Below are positions 44,539-54,823 of a stretch of DNA of 64,000 nucleotides, one piece after another. Numbering within the stretch: position 1 is the first letter of the stretch; every line of letters begins with the position of its first letter. A model generated the notes under the pieces. The model was given only the letters and a program-made list of their open reading frames with translations. It was not told the DNA's origin and searched no databases. Both the position numbers and the translations under genes were made by a program. Source of the DNA: Lysobacter sp. A03. GTDB lineage: Bacteria > Pseudomonadota > Gammaproteobacteria > Xanthomonadales > Xanthomonadaceae. The DNA lies in the NCBI RefSeq assembly GCF_000855665.1, contig NZ_JXSS01000027.1, forward strand, positions 1 through 64,000, read 5' to 3'.

Positions 44539-45387
44539 TCAGGCAACGGTCGTCGAACCGCTCTCCGCGCGCAATTCGGCGTAGATCTCGTCGGCGTTGG
44601 GGCGAACGCCGTGCCAGATGTTGAAGCTCTCGGCGGCCTGTTCCACCAGCATGCCCAGGCCGTCCATCATCTGGTCGGCGCCACCGGCCCGCGCCCAGGC
44701 CAGGAAGCCGATCGAGGCCTCGCCGTAGCCCAGGTCGACCACGTCGCCGCGCGGCGCGATCAGCGACTGGGGCAGCGGCAGCTCGCCGCCGTCGGCCGCG
44801 TGGCCGATCGAGGTGGCGTTGATGATCAGGTCGAACACGCCCTGGGTATGCAGGTCGGCGAAGTTGCGCGGATGCACCCGCGCCGGATCGCCCAGCAGGT
44901 CGGCCAGCGCGTCCGTCCGGCTGTCAGTGCGGTTGACGATCATCAGGCCCGCAATACCCGCATCCAGCAACGCCGGGGCGACCCCGTGGGCGACCCCGCC
45001 GGCACCGATCAGCAGCACCCGGCGGCCGCGCAGGTCCTGGCCATGGCGGTCGGTGAGGTCGCGCACCAGCCCGAGGCCGTCGGTGTTGTCGCCCGCCCAG
45101 CCGGTGGCGGTGCGGGTCAGGGTATTGACCACCCCGCAGCGGCGCGCGCGGTCGCTCAGGCTCTCGCACGCCGCGGCGGCACGCGCCTTGTGCGGCAGGG
45201 TCACGTTGGCGCCCTTGCCACCGGCGGCGGCGAATTTGGCCAGGGCGTCGTCGAATTCCTCGGCGGTCGCGTCAATCAGACCGTAGTCCATCGCGATCCC
45301 GGTCTGGCGCGCGAACGCCGCATGGATACGCGGCGACAGCGAATGCGCGACAGGGTGACCGATCAGGGCGAATCGGGGAGTGGACAT
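44539..45387 (-). CDS. aroE: shikimate dehydrogenase
   Basis: A 282-residue AroE, which reduces 3-dehydroshikimate to shikimate with NADPH in the cytoplasm. [10 protein letters not shown] and the catalytic Lys in [11 protein letters not shown] form the substrate site; [17 protein letters not shown] is the nucleotide loop. The product leads to chorismate, the substrate of XanB2 encoded about 1.5 kb away. Loss of aroE is known to remove the yellow pigment in Xanthomonas oryzae, which fits this location beside the pigment cluster. Confidence 0.94.
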   Translation of the reverse strand: MSTPRFALIGHPVAHSLSPRIHAAFARQTGIAMDYGLIDATAEEFDDALAKFAAAGGKGANVTLPHKARAAAACESLSDRARRCGVVNTLTRTATGWAGDNTDGLGLVRDLTDRHGQDLRGRRVLLIGAGGVAHGVAPALLDAGIAGLMIVNRTDSRTDALADLLGDPARVHPRNFADLHTQGVFDLIINATSIGHAADGGELPLPQSLIAPRGDVVDLGYGEASIGFLAWARAGGADQMMDGLGMLVEQAAESFNIWHGVRPNADEIYAELRAESGSTTVA

Positions 45388-45506
45388 GGGGACCTCGCTT
45401 GAACAGTGGATTGGTGGCCGGGGCAGGCAACGGCGGAATGTGCAGTAGCGCAGCCCCTTCTGCCGCCCAGTCTACGGTGAGACAGCGCCGCACTGAGCGG
45501 CCGCGA

Positions 45507-46860
<1,354 letters not shown>

Positions 46861-46933
46861 CTTGATGTCTCCTCGGAGCGGCCGGTGGCCGCAATGGCGC
46901 CAATATCACCCAGGAGGGCGCCCCGGTCGAGGC

Positions 46934-47932
46934 TCATAGGTCATGCGAACCGTCGATTTCCAGGGCCAGCTCGCCGCGGCAGACCTGCGCTTGCAGGATG
47001 ATGCGCGCGACGGCCGGGTCCAGTCGCTGGTCCAGCAATCCAGCAACGTGGTCCAGCTCGGCGGCGTCGCGCACATACACCTTGAGGCGCGAACCCGGAC
47101 CAAAGTCTGCGGGCAAGGCCGGACGGTGCTCGCGGGCAGCGCCGATCAGGCTGACAAAGTTGGCCAGGGTTTCGTCGAGCTGGGTGGCCACCGAATCGGC
47201 GTGCAGCGAGCGATGGCCGACGATGGCCGCCGTGCCCGACAGCAACAGCGGCATCGCCGGGCTGGCGGGCAGCATGGCGCGGGCAAAACTGGGCGGTTGC
47301 GGGCCGTACTGGCGGGGGTATCGCCAGGCACTGATCTGGCGCGGATTTTCCAGCGGCCGTCCCGGTGTGGTGCTGGCCAGCCAATAGACCTGCAGCTGGC
47401 GCCGGCCGTCGAGGCGTCCGATCGCGGTGGCTGCCGGCAGCCGGCTCGCTTCGTACTCGCCCAGACCGGCGGCGCGGCCGACACAGAAACGCCGGTAGCG
47501 CTCCTCGTCGCCGTCACCGTCGGTGATCGCGTCCAGATAGTTCCAGATGCGCAGCAGGTGGGGGTAGCCGCGCTCGCCGGTGAAGGCGAGCAGGCGCCGG
47601 TAGGCGTCGCACGCCGCGGCGCCGATGTCCTGCCCGCCCGGTTCGTCCAGCTGCAATGCGCCGAACTGCACGTGCCCGTCCTCGGCCCAGGCCACCCCGT
47701 CGGTGCGGCCGTGGCGGACCGGGCCGTGGCTGCGCCAGACCTCCAGCGATGCCGGCCCGTGCGGCTCGAGGCTGACTCGCAGGTAGCGCGGATCGTCACT
47801 GGCTGGCGCCGCTTCGCCGAAGCCGAACACGGCCAAGGTGCTGGCGTCGGCCAGCACCGTGTCCAGCGTGTCGTTGCTGTAGCTGATGTCCAGTCCGGCG
47901 GCGGATGGGGCCGCCAGGGCAATTCCCGTCAT
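46934..47932 (-). CDS. xanB2: XanB2-type bifunctional chorismatase (hydroxybenzoate synthase)
   Basis: A 332-residue chorismatase of the XanB2/FkbO/Hyg5 family. Xanthomonas XanB2 converts chorismate to 3-hydroxybenzoate and 4-hydroxybenzoate: the first is the aryl starter of xanthomonadin, the second feeds ubiquinone. Recognisable are the YSNDTLDTVL start, FGEAAPASDDPRYLRVS and LLRIWNYLDAI in the middle, and the YVRDAAELDHVAGLLDQRL C-terminal region. The ATG at 47932 overlaps the stop of a short upstream reading frame (ATGA). It diverges from the acyl carrier protein gene and links the shikimate pathway to the pigment cluster. Confidence 0.88.
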   Translation of the reverse strand: MTGIALAAPSAAGLDISYSNDTLDTVLADASTLAVFGFGEAAPASDDPRYLRVSLEPHGPASLEVWRSHGPVRHGRTDGVAWAEDGHVQFGALQLDEPGGQDIGAAACDAYRRLLAFTGERGYPHLLRIWNYLDAITDGDGDEERYRRFCVGRAAGLGEYEASRLPAATAIGRLDGRRQLQVYWLASTTPGRPLENPRQISAWRYPRQYGPQPPSFARAMLPASPAMPLLLSGTAAIVGHRSLHADSVATQLDETLANFVSLIGAAREHRPALPADFGPGSRLKVYVRDAAELDHVAGLLDQRLDPAVARIILQAQVCRGELALEIDGSHDL

Positions 47933-48045
47933 GCCGCGTTGTCCCGCACGCGGTGGGGCGCAAGCAGGGCGCACGCGGGGATGCGGTCCGGCGCCAGGTC
48001 GTGGAATACGCCCGGATGAGATGCAAAAACGTTCATGTCGGACAT
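47929..48045 (-). CDS. possible 38-residue leader ORF coupled to xanB2
   Basis: A short open frame (MSDMNVFASHPGVF..., 38 residues) whose TGA overlaps the xanB2 ATG. Codons in its second half are GC3-rich, which supports coding, but no clear ribosome binding site precedes it and the first codons lie in a 15-base inverted repeat (48033-48047, TCATGTC-G-GACATGA). It may be a translated leader that couples into xanB2, a small real protein, or chance. I do not know homologues. Confidence 0.35.
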   Translation of the reverse strand: MSDMNVFASHPGVFHDLAPDRIPACALLAPHRVRDNAA

Positions 48046-48047
48046 GA
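48033..48047. promoter_or_regulatory. 15-base inverted repeat between xanB2 and the ACP gene
   Basis: TCATGTC-G-GACATGA is a perfect inverted repeat with seven-base arms in the ~200-base divergent region that separates xanB2 from the pigment ACP gene. It could be an operator for both directions. I see no convincing -35/-10 pair in this region on either strand. Confidence 0.35.
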
Positions 48048-48135
48048 TAACCGGAGCCCCCGCGACGGTTGCGTGGTTGCGCCCGGCGGCGCCATGCCGG
48101 ATCGTTGCCCGATCCCATCCAACGGAAGTACTTCG

Positions 48136-48405
48136 ATGTCCGCACAAAGCCCCGCCGAGGCCGCCCTGGCCCGACTGCTGGTTGACAGCCTCAACCTGGA
48201 AGACGTGGTGCCCGCTGAGATCGATCCCGAAGCGCCCCTGTTTGGCGAAGGCCTGGGCCTGGACTCGATCGACGCGCTCGAACTTGCGCTGGCGATCAGC
48301 AAGGAATACGGCTTCCAGCTGCGCTCTGACAGCGACGAGAACCGCCGGGTGTTCGCCTCCCTGCGCTCGCTGTCGGCGCATGTGGAGCAGAACAAGGCCG
48401 GCTGA
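48136..48405 (+). CDS. xanC: acyl carrier protein of the xanthomonadin cluster
   Basis: An 89-residue acyl carrier protein. Ser44 in GLGLDSIDALEL is the site for the phosphopantetheine arm; the rest fits the four-helix ACP pattern. In Xanthomonas the corresponding cluster ACP, XanC, receives activated 3-hydroxybenzoate and carries the growing polyene; the symbol is given on that basis. The ATG at 48136 has GGAAG nine bases upstream. It is the first gene of a tight plus-strand operon that runs to about 54.7 kb. Confidence 0.8.
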   Translation: MSAQSPAEAALARLLVDSLNLEDVVPAEIDPEAPLFGEGLGLDSIDALELALAISKEYGFQLRSDSDENRRVFASLRSLSAHVEQNKAG

Positions 48406-48429
48406 CGTACTGCCGCGCCAACGCAGGTG

Positions 48430-49119
48430 ATGGTCATCGTGCTGCTGCGGGTGGTGCTCGCGGCGGCCTATCCGCTGCTCGCCCACCGCGCCAGCGTGGA
48501 TGGCAACAACGCCCTGGCGATGGTGGCGTTGCTCGATCTGGCCTTGGTGGTACTGCTGGAGCCATTGCTGCGCGCCCGCGTCTGGGCATGGCTGCTGCTG
48601 GCTCTTTCCTGCGCCGGCCTGTGGGCAATGCGCGGCAGCGATCTCCCGGTGGTGCTGTTGCTCGGCCCACCCGCGTTGTTCGCCGCGTTGATCTCCTGGT
48701 TCTTCGCCCGCAGCCTGCGCGGCGGGCGGGTGCCGGTGATCACCCGGAACGCGGCGGCGATGGAAGGCTGCCCGCCCGATGCGTTGGAGCCGCGCATGCT
48801 GCGCTACACCACGCGGCTGACCCTCGCCTGGGCAGTTCTGCTGGCCATGCTGGCGCTGGCCGATACCGCACTTGCGGTGATCGCGGTGCCCGATGGCGTG
48901 CTGGCCCGGTTGGGCTACCCGCCGGTCATCAGCGTGAGCCAGCAGGCGTGGTCGTGGTTCGCCAATCTGCTGGATTACGGGATCCTTGCGGTGTTCTTTG
49001 TCGGTGAGTACCTGCTGCGCAAGCGCTGGTTCCCGGATCCGCCGTATCGCAACTTCGTCGACTTCCTGCGCCGGATGGGCCAGCTGGGCCCGGGTTTCTG
49101 GCGCGACATGTTCCGCTGA
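48430..49119 (+). CDS. aryl polyene cluster membrane protein (COG4648 type)
   Basis: A 229-residue multi-pass membrane protein (about six segments) of the kind found as a predicted membrane protein in nearly all aryl polyene and xanthomonadin clusters. Segments include VVLAAAYPLLAH near the start and WFANLLDYGILAVFFVGEYL near the end; PPYRNFVDFLRRMGQ forms a conserved-looking basic C-terminal tail. Its biochemical role is not known, but placement suggests membrane association of the biosynthetic complex. GTG at 48427 is an alternative start. Confidence 0.75.
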   Translation: MVIVLLRVVLAAAYPLLAHRASVDGNNALAMVALLDLALVVLLEPLLRARVWAWLLLALSCAGLWAMRGSDLPVVLLLGPPALFAALISWFFARSLRGGRVPVITRNAAAMEGCPPDALEPRMLRYTTRLTLAWAVLLAMLALADTALAVIAVPDGVLARLGYPPVISVSQQAWSWFANLLDYGILAVFFVGEYLLRKRWFPDPPYRNFVDFLRRMGQLGPGFWRDMFR

Positions 49120-49167
49120 CGCCGTTCATCGCGCTGGCTTATCCTTGCCGGTCCGCATTGCTGCAGC

Positions 49168-49494
49168 GTGAAAGCCTCCGTGGTCCCCGTGCCGTTCGTG
49201 ATCGCCGCCGACCATCCCAGCCTGCCGGGCCATTTTCCCGGCCGTCCGGTGGTGCCCGGCGTGGTGATGCTGGACCGTGTGCTGGAACTGATCGAATCCC
49301 GCTATCCGGAGGCCGCAGGCGCCCCGCTGCGCCTGCCGCAGGTCAAGTTCCTGCAGCCGCTGCTGCCCGAGCAGACGGCGTCGATCGAGTTGCAGGCGCT
49401 GTCCGGGGCGGCACCGCTGCGCTGGCGCTTCCGCATCCACCTCGGCGAGAGTTTGCTGGCCAGCGGTGAAGTGGTTGCCGGGTCGCCTTCGTGA
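49168..49494 (+). CDS. FabZ/FabA-like hotdog dehydratase
   Basis: A 108-residue single hotdog domain with the dehydratase signature HPSLPGHFPGRPVVPGVVMLD, which supplies the active-site His and the central helix start. It should remove water from 3-hydroxyacyl-ACP intermediates during polyene chain growth, the step that leaves each double bond. It starts with GTG and overlaps the following acyltransferase gene (GTGA at 49491-49494). Confidence 0.8.
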   Translation: MKASVVPVPFVIAADHPSLPGHFPGRPVVPGVVMLDRVLELIESRYPEAAGAPLRLPQVKFLQPLLPEQTASIELQALSGAAPLRWRFRIHLGESLLASGEVVAGSPS

Positions 49495-50489
49495 GTGACA
49501 GCTGGGTAGAACGGCCTGAAGGCGGCAGCCGCCTTGCGTTTGGATTGATCCGCACGATCGCCGAAGTGGTCGGGCGCGGTCCGACCCGACTGCTGCTGTG
49601 GCCGATCACCGCGTACTACGTCCTCGCCCGCGGCCCGGAGCGTCGGGCCTCGCGTGACTACCTGAGCCGCGTGCTGGGACGTCCGGCGCGCTGGCGCGAC
49701 GTGTTCCGCCACGTCCATGTGTTTTCCGCGACGATCCTGGACCGGGTGTTCCTGCTTGGCGGCGAGCTCGCCCGGTTCGACCTGCGGGTGGAAGGCGTGG
49801 AGCAGTTGGTCGAGCAACTCGACCACGGCCGCGGCGTGCTGATGTTCGGCTCCCATCTGGGCAGCTTCGAGGTGTTGCGGATGCTCGCCATCCAGCGTCC
49901 GCAGGTGCAGTTGCGGGTGGTGCTGGACGTCGGCCACAACCCGGCACTGACCCAATTGCTGGACTCGCTGAATCCCGGCGTTGCCAAAACCGTGATCGAC
50001 GCCGGCCAGGACGGCCCGTCGCTGCTGCTGGCGATCAAGGAGGCGACCGACGCGGGGGCGCTGGTGGCGATGCTGGTCGACCGGATCCAGCCCGGACAAG
50101 CATCCCACCCGGCGAGCTTCCTGGGCGGGACCGCGCGCTTCCCGGCCGCGCCGTGGCTGGTGGCCAGCGTGCTGAAAGTGCCGGTGCTGCTGGGCTTTGG
50201 CCTGTATCGCGGCGGTAACCGCTACGATCTGGTGTTCGAGATGTTCGATCCGTGCATCCGCATCGAGCGCAGGCAGCGCCAGCACGCCCTGCAGGCAATC
50301 ATTCAGCGCTACGCCGACCGCTTGCAGCACCATGTCCGCAACGCCCCTTACAACTGGTTCAATTTCTATGACTTCTGGCAACCCGAAGATGAAGCGATCG
50401 ACCCCGTGCCCGCACCGGGCCCGGCCGGGCGTGCGATGGCTGGCGGTACCGTTGTTGCTGGCGAGCGCGTTGGCGGCGACCGCGGCTGA
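49491..50489 (+). CDS. LpxL/HtrB-like acyltransferase of the pigment cluster
   Basis: A 332-residue lipid A biosynthesis-type acyltransferase. The catalytic HxxxxD/E region is SHLGSFE, and the C-terminal RIERRQRQHALQAIIQRYAD and NAPYNWFNFYDFW are typical of LpxL/HtrB. In aryl polyene clusters such enzymes acylate the polyene or its glycerol/lipid carrier. A hydrophobic segment near residue 30 probably sits in the membrane. It overlaps the gene before (GTGA) and about 100 bases of the LolA-like gene after it; the last ~30 residues look disordered. Confidence 0.83.
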   Translation: MSDSWVERPEGGSRLAFGLIRTIAEVVGRGPTRLLLWPITAYYVLARGPERRASRDYLSRVLGRPARWRDVFRHVHVFSATILDRVFLLGGELARFDLRVEGVEQLVEQLDHGRGVLMFGSHLGSFEVLRMLAIQRPQVQLRVVLDVGHNPALTQLLDSLNPGVAKTVIDAGQDGPSLLLAIKEATDAGALVAMLVDRIQPGQASHPASFLGGTARFPAAPWLVASVLKVPVLLGFGLYRGGNRYDLVFEMFDPCIRIERRQRQHALQAIIQRYADRLQHHVRNAPYNWFNFYDFWQPEDEAIDPVPAPGPAGRAMAGGTVVAGERVGGDRG

Positions 50490-51087
50490 GGCAGACAAGC
50501 CCGGGGAGGCGGTCACTGCCGGCTGGATCCTCGGCAAGCTGGCCCAGCCGGCGCCGATGGCAACGCCGTTCGTGGAGGTGCGCGAGTCGCGGATGCTCAA
50601 GAATGCGTTGCGGCTGAGCGGCGAGTACCGGCGTCCACAGGACGGTGTCCTGGTACGCGCCGTGCGCGATCCCTATGTGGAGACCACGACCATCCACGCC
50701 GGCCAGGCCACCATTGAGCGCGCCGGACGCGCACCGCGGACCTTCTCGCTGGCGCGGGCGCCCGAGCTCGCCGGCCTGCAGGACAGTTTTGGTGCGCTGC
50801 TGTCAGGCGATCTCGTCGCGCTCGAGTCGGTCTACCGCCTGCGCAGTGACGGCACCCGGCAGCACTGGAGCCTGGAGTTGACCCCGGCTGAAGATGAACT
50901 GGCCCGCCGGGTCCAGACGATCACCCTGTACGGCCAGGACGCCGAGCTGCGCTGCATCGAGACCCGCATGGTGGATGAGCCGCAGCCCCAGCGCACCCTG
51001 CTGGCCAGCGCGGCGGAGGCAGCGCCGGTGGTCGTGGATGCCGACGGTGTCGCCCGTCTTTGCCATCGGGGCGTCGCCTCCCGATGA
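50389..51087 (+). CDS. LolA-like outer-membrane carrier protein of the pigment cluster
   Basis: A 232-residue periplasmic protein with a signal peptide (RWLAVPLLLASALAATAAEA). The mature part resembles the LolA/LolB fold used to shuttle lipidated molecules through the periplasm: alternating beta strands with FVEVRESRMLKNALRLSGEY at the front. In aryl polyene clusters LolA-like proteins are thought to take the lipid-linked pigment to the outer membrane. The start lies well inside the previous gene; a GTG at 50431 would reduce the overlap. It overlaps the exporter by ATGA. Confidence 0.75.
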   Translation: MKRSTPCPHRARPGVRWLAVPLLLASALAATAAEADKPGEAVTAGWILGKLAQPAPMATPFVEVRESRMLKNALRLSGEYRRPQDGVLVRAVRDPYVETTTIHAGQATIERAGRAPRTFSLARAPELAGLQDSFGALLSGDLVALESVYRLRSDGTRQHWSLELTPAEDELARRVQTITLYGQDAELRCIETRMVDEPQPQRTLLASAAEAAPVVVDADGVARLCHRGVASR

Positions 51088-53480
51088 GTCCGCGCTGGCG
51101 TCTCTCGCTGGCCCTCGCGTGGCTGGCGCTGTTACTGGTGGGCGGTTGGTGGATCAGCCAGCAGTTGCAGCTGACCGGCGATCTGCGCAAGTTCATGCCC
51201 GAGGCGCGCACGCCCGCACAGAAACTGCTGATCGACGAGCTTGGCGAGGGCCCCGGCTCGCGCCTGCTGCTGTTGGCGATCTCCGGCGATCGGCCCGAGC
51301 TGCTGGCCCGGCAGTCCGCGGCGATGGTTGGCGCGCTGGCCGGGGACCCGGCTTTCAGCCTCGCCGCCAACGGCGGAGTGGCCGGACTGGAATCGATTCC
51401 CGAAGCGCTGCGCCCGTACCGCTATCTGCTCTCGACCACGCTGGACCACCAGGCGCTGGACGCGGCGTACCTGTCGGACCAGCTGGACGCGCGCCTCCAA
51501 GACCTGGGCTCGCCGGTGGCCGCCTTGGTCGAGCCGCTGTTGCCGGCCGATCCGACCCTGGAGGTGCTGGCCCTAGCCGACACATGGCAGCCGGCCAACG
51601 GCCCTCAGCAACAGCACGGGGTCTGGTTTGACCGCGAGGGCAAGCGCGCCCTGCTGGCCGTGCAGACCACGGCGGCCGGCTTTGATCCCGGCGGCCAGGA
51701 GGCGGCATTGGCGAGGCTGCAAGCGGCCTTCGACGCCGCCCGCGGCGACAGTTCCTCGCAATTGCTGGTCAGTGGCCCCGGCGCGTTTGCGGTGGAGGTC
51801 GGCGGGCGTACCCAACGCGAGGCAAGCTTCATCGGCAGTCTGGATGGCGTCATTTTCTCGCTGCTGCTGCTGATCGCCTACCGCAGCTGGCGGGTTCCCC
51901 TGCTTGCCGCGCTGCCGCTGGCCAGCGGCGGGCTGTCGGGCATGGCCGCCGTCGCTTTGGGGTTTGACGGCATCCACGGCATCACCGTGGCGTTCGGCTT
52001 CACCCTGATCGGGGTGGCGCAGGATTACCCGATCCACCTGATCAGCCACCAGCGCCCCGGGCTCTCGCCGTGGGACAACGCGCGCTCCCTCTGGCCGACC
52101 CTGGGCACCGGCGTGGTCGCCACCTGCATCGCCTATCTGACCTTTTTGATCTCCGGCGTGGACGGCTTGAAGCAGCTCGCGGTGTTCACCATCGCTGGCC
52201 TCGGCGTGGCTGCGCTGACCACGCGCTACCTGTTGCCGGGTCTGATCGACACCGCCGAAAACGGTGGCAAGCCCTACGACGCCGCGTCGTCGCCGGCCAT
52301 GGCCCGGGTGTGGGGGCATTTTTCGCGCTGGCCGAGGATGGGCGTGATCACCGGCATCCTGCTGGGCGCGGCTGGGCTGGCGGTGATCTGGCTCGTGCCG
52401 GGACCGTTCTGGCAGAACGACCTTTCCCGCCTGACCCCGGTGCCGGAGCACCTGCTGGTGCAGGACGGCCAGCTGCGCGACGAACTGGGAGCGCCGGATG
52501 TGCGCTACCTGATGGTCATTCAGGGCGCGGATGCCGAGGCCGCGCTGCAGGCGTCCGAGGCGTTGGAGCCGGTGCTCGAGCAGATGCAGGCCGACGGGTT
52601 GTTGCAGGGCTTTGACCTCGCCTCGCGTTACCTGCCCAGCATGGCGACCCAGCGTGCGCGTCAGGCGCGGTTGCCGGATGCACCGACGCTGCAGGCGGCG
52701 CTGGACGCGGCGGTGGCCGACAGTCCGTTCCGCAGTGACGTGTTCGCACCGTTTCTTGCCGACGTCGCCGCCGCCAGGGCCGCGCCGCCGCTGACGGCAG
52801 CCGACCTGACCGGCACGCCGCTGGCGGCGCGGGTCGATGGCCTGCTCCTGCGCAGTGATTCGCATGCCACCGCACTGGTGGCGCTCAGCGGCCTGGAGGA
52901 TCCCGTCGCGGCGGCCGCGGTGCTCGTACCCCACGATGCGCAGTTGCTCGACCTCAAGGACGCCTCCGAATCACTGGTGGCCGAATACCGCACCCGCCTG
53001 CTGTGGGCGCTCGCCCTGGCGGCGGTGTTGCTGGTGGCCACGATCTGGGTCGCCCTGCGCGACCTCCACCGAACCTTGCGGGTGCTCGCGCCCATGGCGC
53101 TGGCCATCATCGTACTGCTGGCGGTGCTGCGCGGCTTCGGCGTCGAGTTGAACCTGTTCCACCTCGTGGCGCTGATCCTGGCCTGCGGACTGGGATTGGA
53201 CTACGGGCTGTTCTTCGATCACGCCGGCGACAGCCGCGAGGGCCAGTTGCGTGCGCTGCACGCGATCATCGTGTGCAGTCTGGCCACCCTGCTGGTGTTC
53301 GCGTTGCTGGCGACCTCCAGCATCCCGGTGCTGCAGGCGATCGGCAGCACCGTGGCACTGGGCGTGGTATTCAACTTCGTGCTGGCGCTGTTGATCGTGC
53401 GGCAGCCGGCTGCAGTGAGCGGACCCGGCGCGACGCCTGGTCCCATGCCCGAAAATCAGCATGCGCAGGTGCCCCGATGA
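51084..53480 (+). CDS. MMPL/RND-family exporter of the pigment cluster
   Basis: A 798-residue MMPL-type transporter of the RND superfamily with two repeats, each a periplasmic loop plus a bundle of about six membrane segments. One helix precedes the first loop (residues 8-28). AYRSWRVPLLAALPLASGG and HGITVAFGFTLIGVAQDYPIH belong to the first bundle; LALILACGLGLDYGLFFDHAGDSREG-like sequence marks the second, with the charged residues needed for proton use. It probably extracts the polyene lipid from the inner membrane and passes it to the LolA-like protein. Confidence 0.83.
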   Translation: MSPRWRLSLALAWLALLLVGGWWISQQLQLTGDLRKFMPEARTPAQKLLIDELGEGPGSRLLLLAISGDRPELLARQSAAMVGALAGDPAFSLAANGGVAGLESIPEALRPYRYLLSTTLDHQALDAAYLSDQLDARLQDLGSPVAALVEPLLPADPTLEVLALADTWQPANGPQQQHGVWFDREGKRALLAVQTTAAGFDPGGQEAALARLQAAFDAARGDSSSQLLVSGPGAFAVEVGGRTQREASFIGSLDGVIFSLLLLIAYRSWRVPLLAALPLASGGLSGMAAVALGFDGIHGITVAFGFTLIGVAQDYPIHLISHQRPGLSPWDNARSLWPTLGTGVVATCIAYLTFLISGVDGLKQLAVFTIAGLGVAALTTRYLLPGLIDTAENGGKPYDAASSPAMARVWGHFSRWPRMGVITGILLGAAGLAVIWLVPGPFWQNDLSRLTPVPEHLLVQDGQLRDELGAPDVRYLMVIQGADAEAALQASEALEPVLEQMQADGLLQGFDLASRYLPSMATQRARQARLPDAPTLQAALDAAVADSPFRSDVFAPFLADVAAARAAPPLTAADLTGTPLAARVDGLLLRSDSHATALVALSGLEDPVAAAAVLVPHDAQLLDLKDASESLVAEYRTRLLWALALAAVLLVATIWVALRDLHRTLRVLAPMALAIIVLLAVLRGFGVELNLFHLVALILACGLGLDYGLFFDHAGDSREGQLRALHAIIVCSLATLLVFALLATSSIPVLQAIGSTVALGVVFNFVLALLIVRQPAAVSGPGATPGPMPENQHAQVPR

Positions 53481-53938
53481 GCCGGGAACCACAGCCCATC
53501 GACGCGGATCGGATCGCCAGCCTGATCCCGCACCAAGGCGCCATGAGCCTGTGGGATCGCGTGCTGGAATGGGACGACGCCAGCATCCGCCTGCTTGCCG
53601 AGCGGCACCGTGATCCCGCGCATCCACTGCGCAGCGGTGGCCGCCTGCGTGCGGTGCACCTGTGCGAATACGGTGCGCAGGCGATGGCGGTGCACGGTGG
53701 CCTGCGCGCCAGCCGCGCCGGCGGCGTGGCCCGGCCCGGCCTGCTGGTCGCATTGCGCGTGGTGGCGCTGCATGTGGCCCGGATCGACGACCTGCCCGGT
53801 GCTCTGGAAGGCGAGGCGCGCCTGTTGATGGACGGCGACAGCGGCTGGCAGTACCAGTTCCGCATCCTGCACGCCGGATCACTGCTGGCCGAAGGCCGCG
53901 CGGCGGTGATGCCGGCGCCGGCCACGCAACCGGACTAA
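53477..53938 (+). CDS. ApeP-type hotdog dehydratase
   Basis: A 153-residue hotdog-fold protein with the SLIPHQGAMSLWDRV beginning shared by the 3-hydroxyacyl-ACP dehydratases of aryl polyene clusters (ApeP type), and HLCEYGAQAMAVHG in the central helix. It is the second dehydratase-like gene of the cluster, and the pair may form a heterodimer, as reported for ApeI and ApeP in E. coli-type clusters. It overlaps the exporter by ATGA and is followed 53 bases later by the ketoreductase. Confidence 0.8.
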   Translation: MSREPQPIDADRIASLIPHQGAMSLWDRVLEWDDASIRLLAERHRDPAHPLRSGGRLRAVHLCEYGAQAMAVHGGLRASRAGGVARPGLLVALRVVALHVARIDDLPGALEGEARLLMDGDSGWQYQFRILHAGSLLAEGRAAVMPAPATQPD

Positions 53939-53991
53939 CCGTACCTGCGCCGACCCGATGGGCGACAATCTCCCGCTACAGGAGGTTCGCC

Positions 53992-54726
53992 ATGACTTCA
54001 TCCTTTCCGCGCCGCGCGCTGGTGACCGGCGGCAGCGGCGACATCGGTGGCGCGATCTGCGCCCGCCTCGCCGCCGACGGCATGCACGTGATCGTCCACG
54101 CCAACGCCAACCTGGCCCGTGCCGAGCAGGTGGTTGCCGCGATCCACCACGAAGGCGGCAGCGCCCAGGCGGTCGCGTTCGATGTCGCCGATGGCGCGGC
54201 GACGCGCGCGGCGCTCGAAGGTCTGCTCGCGGACGGACCGATTCCGGTGGTGGTCAACAACGCCGGCATCCACGAGGACGGCCCGATGGCGGGGATGAGC
54301 GAGGAGCAGTGGCGGCGCGTGATCGATGTCTCCGTGCACGGTTTTTTCAACGTCACCCAGCCGCTGCTGCTGCCGATGGCGCGCGGCCGCTGGGGACGCA
54401 TCATCAGCGTTTCCTCGGTCGCCGCGGTGCTGGGCAACCGCGGCCAGGTCAACTACGCGGCGGCGAAGTCGGCCCTGCACGGCGCCAGTAAGTCGCTCGC
54501 CCGCGAGATGGCCAGCCGCGGCATCAGCGTCAACGTGGTCGCGCCGGGGGTGATCGAAGGGCGCATGGCGGCCGAGGCGTTCCCAGCCGACGTGCTCAAG
54601 CAGCTCGTTCCGGCGGGCCGCGCGGGACGTCCCGAGGAGGTCGCCGCGCTGGTGGGCTTCCTGTGTTCCGACGCGGCGGGCTACATCAACGGCCAGGTGA
54701 TCGGCATCAACGGCGGCATGGGATGA
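53992..54726 (+). CDS. fabG: 3-oxoacyl-ACP reductase (FabG-like) of the pigment cluster
   Basis: A 244-residue short-chain dehydrogenase/reductase. TGGSGDIGG at the N-terminus binds NADPH, NNAG is in the middle, and Ser-Tyr-Lys of the catalytic set lie in SVSSVAAVLG and VNYAAAKSAL. The C-terminal YINGQVIGINGGMG is typical of FabG. It reduces 3-ketoacyl-ACP in each chain-extension round of polyene synthesis. GGAGG is positioned six bases from the ATG. Confidence 0.88.
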   Translation: MTSSFPRRALVTGGSGDIGGAICARLAADGMHVIVHANANLARAEQVVAAIHHEGGSAQAVAFDVADGAATRAALEGLLADGPIPVVVNNAGIHEDGPMAGMSEEQWRRVIDVSVHGFFNVTQPLLLPMARGRWGRIISVSSVAAVLGNRGQVNYAAAKSALHGASKSLAREMASRGISVNVVAPGVIEGRMAAEAFPADVLKQLVPAGRAGRPEEVAALVGFLCSDAAGYINGQVIGINGGMG

Positions 54727-54823
54727 GCCGGTTTCACCTCGCGTGCCGGGTCTTGGCGACATAATTGATGCGCTGAACACCGGTTCCGGGGCGTCCGGAC
54801 CGTATCGCAGGAGGAATGCCATC

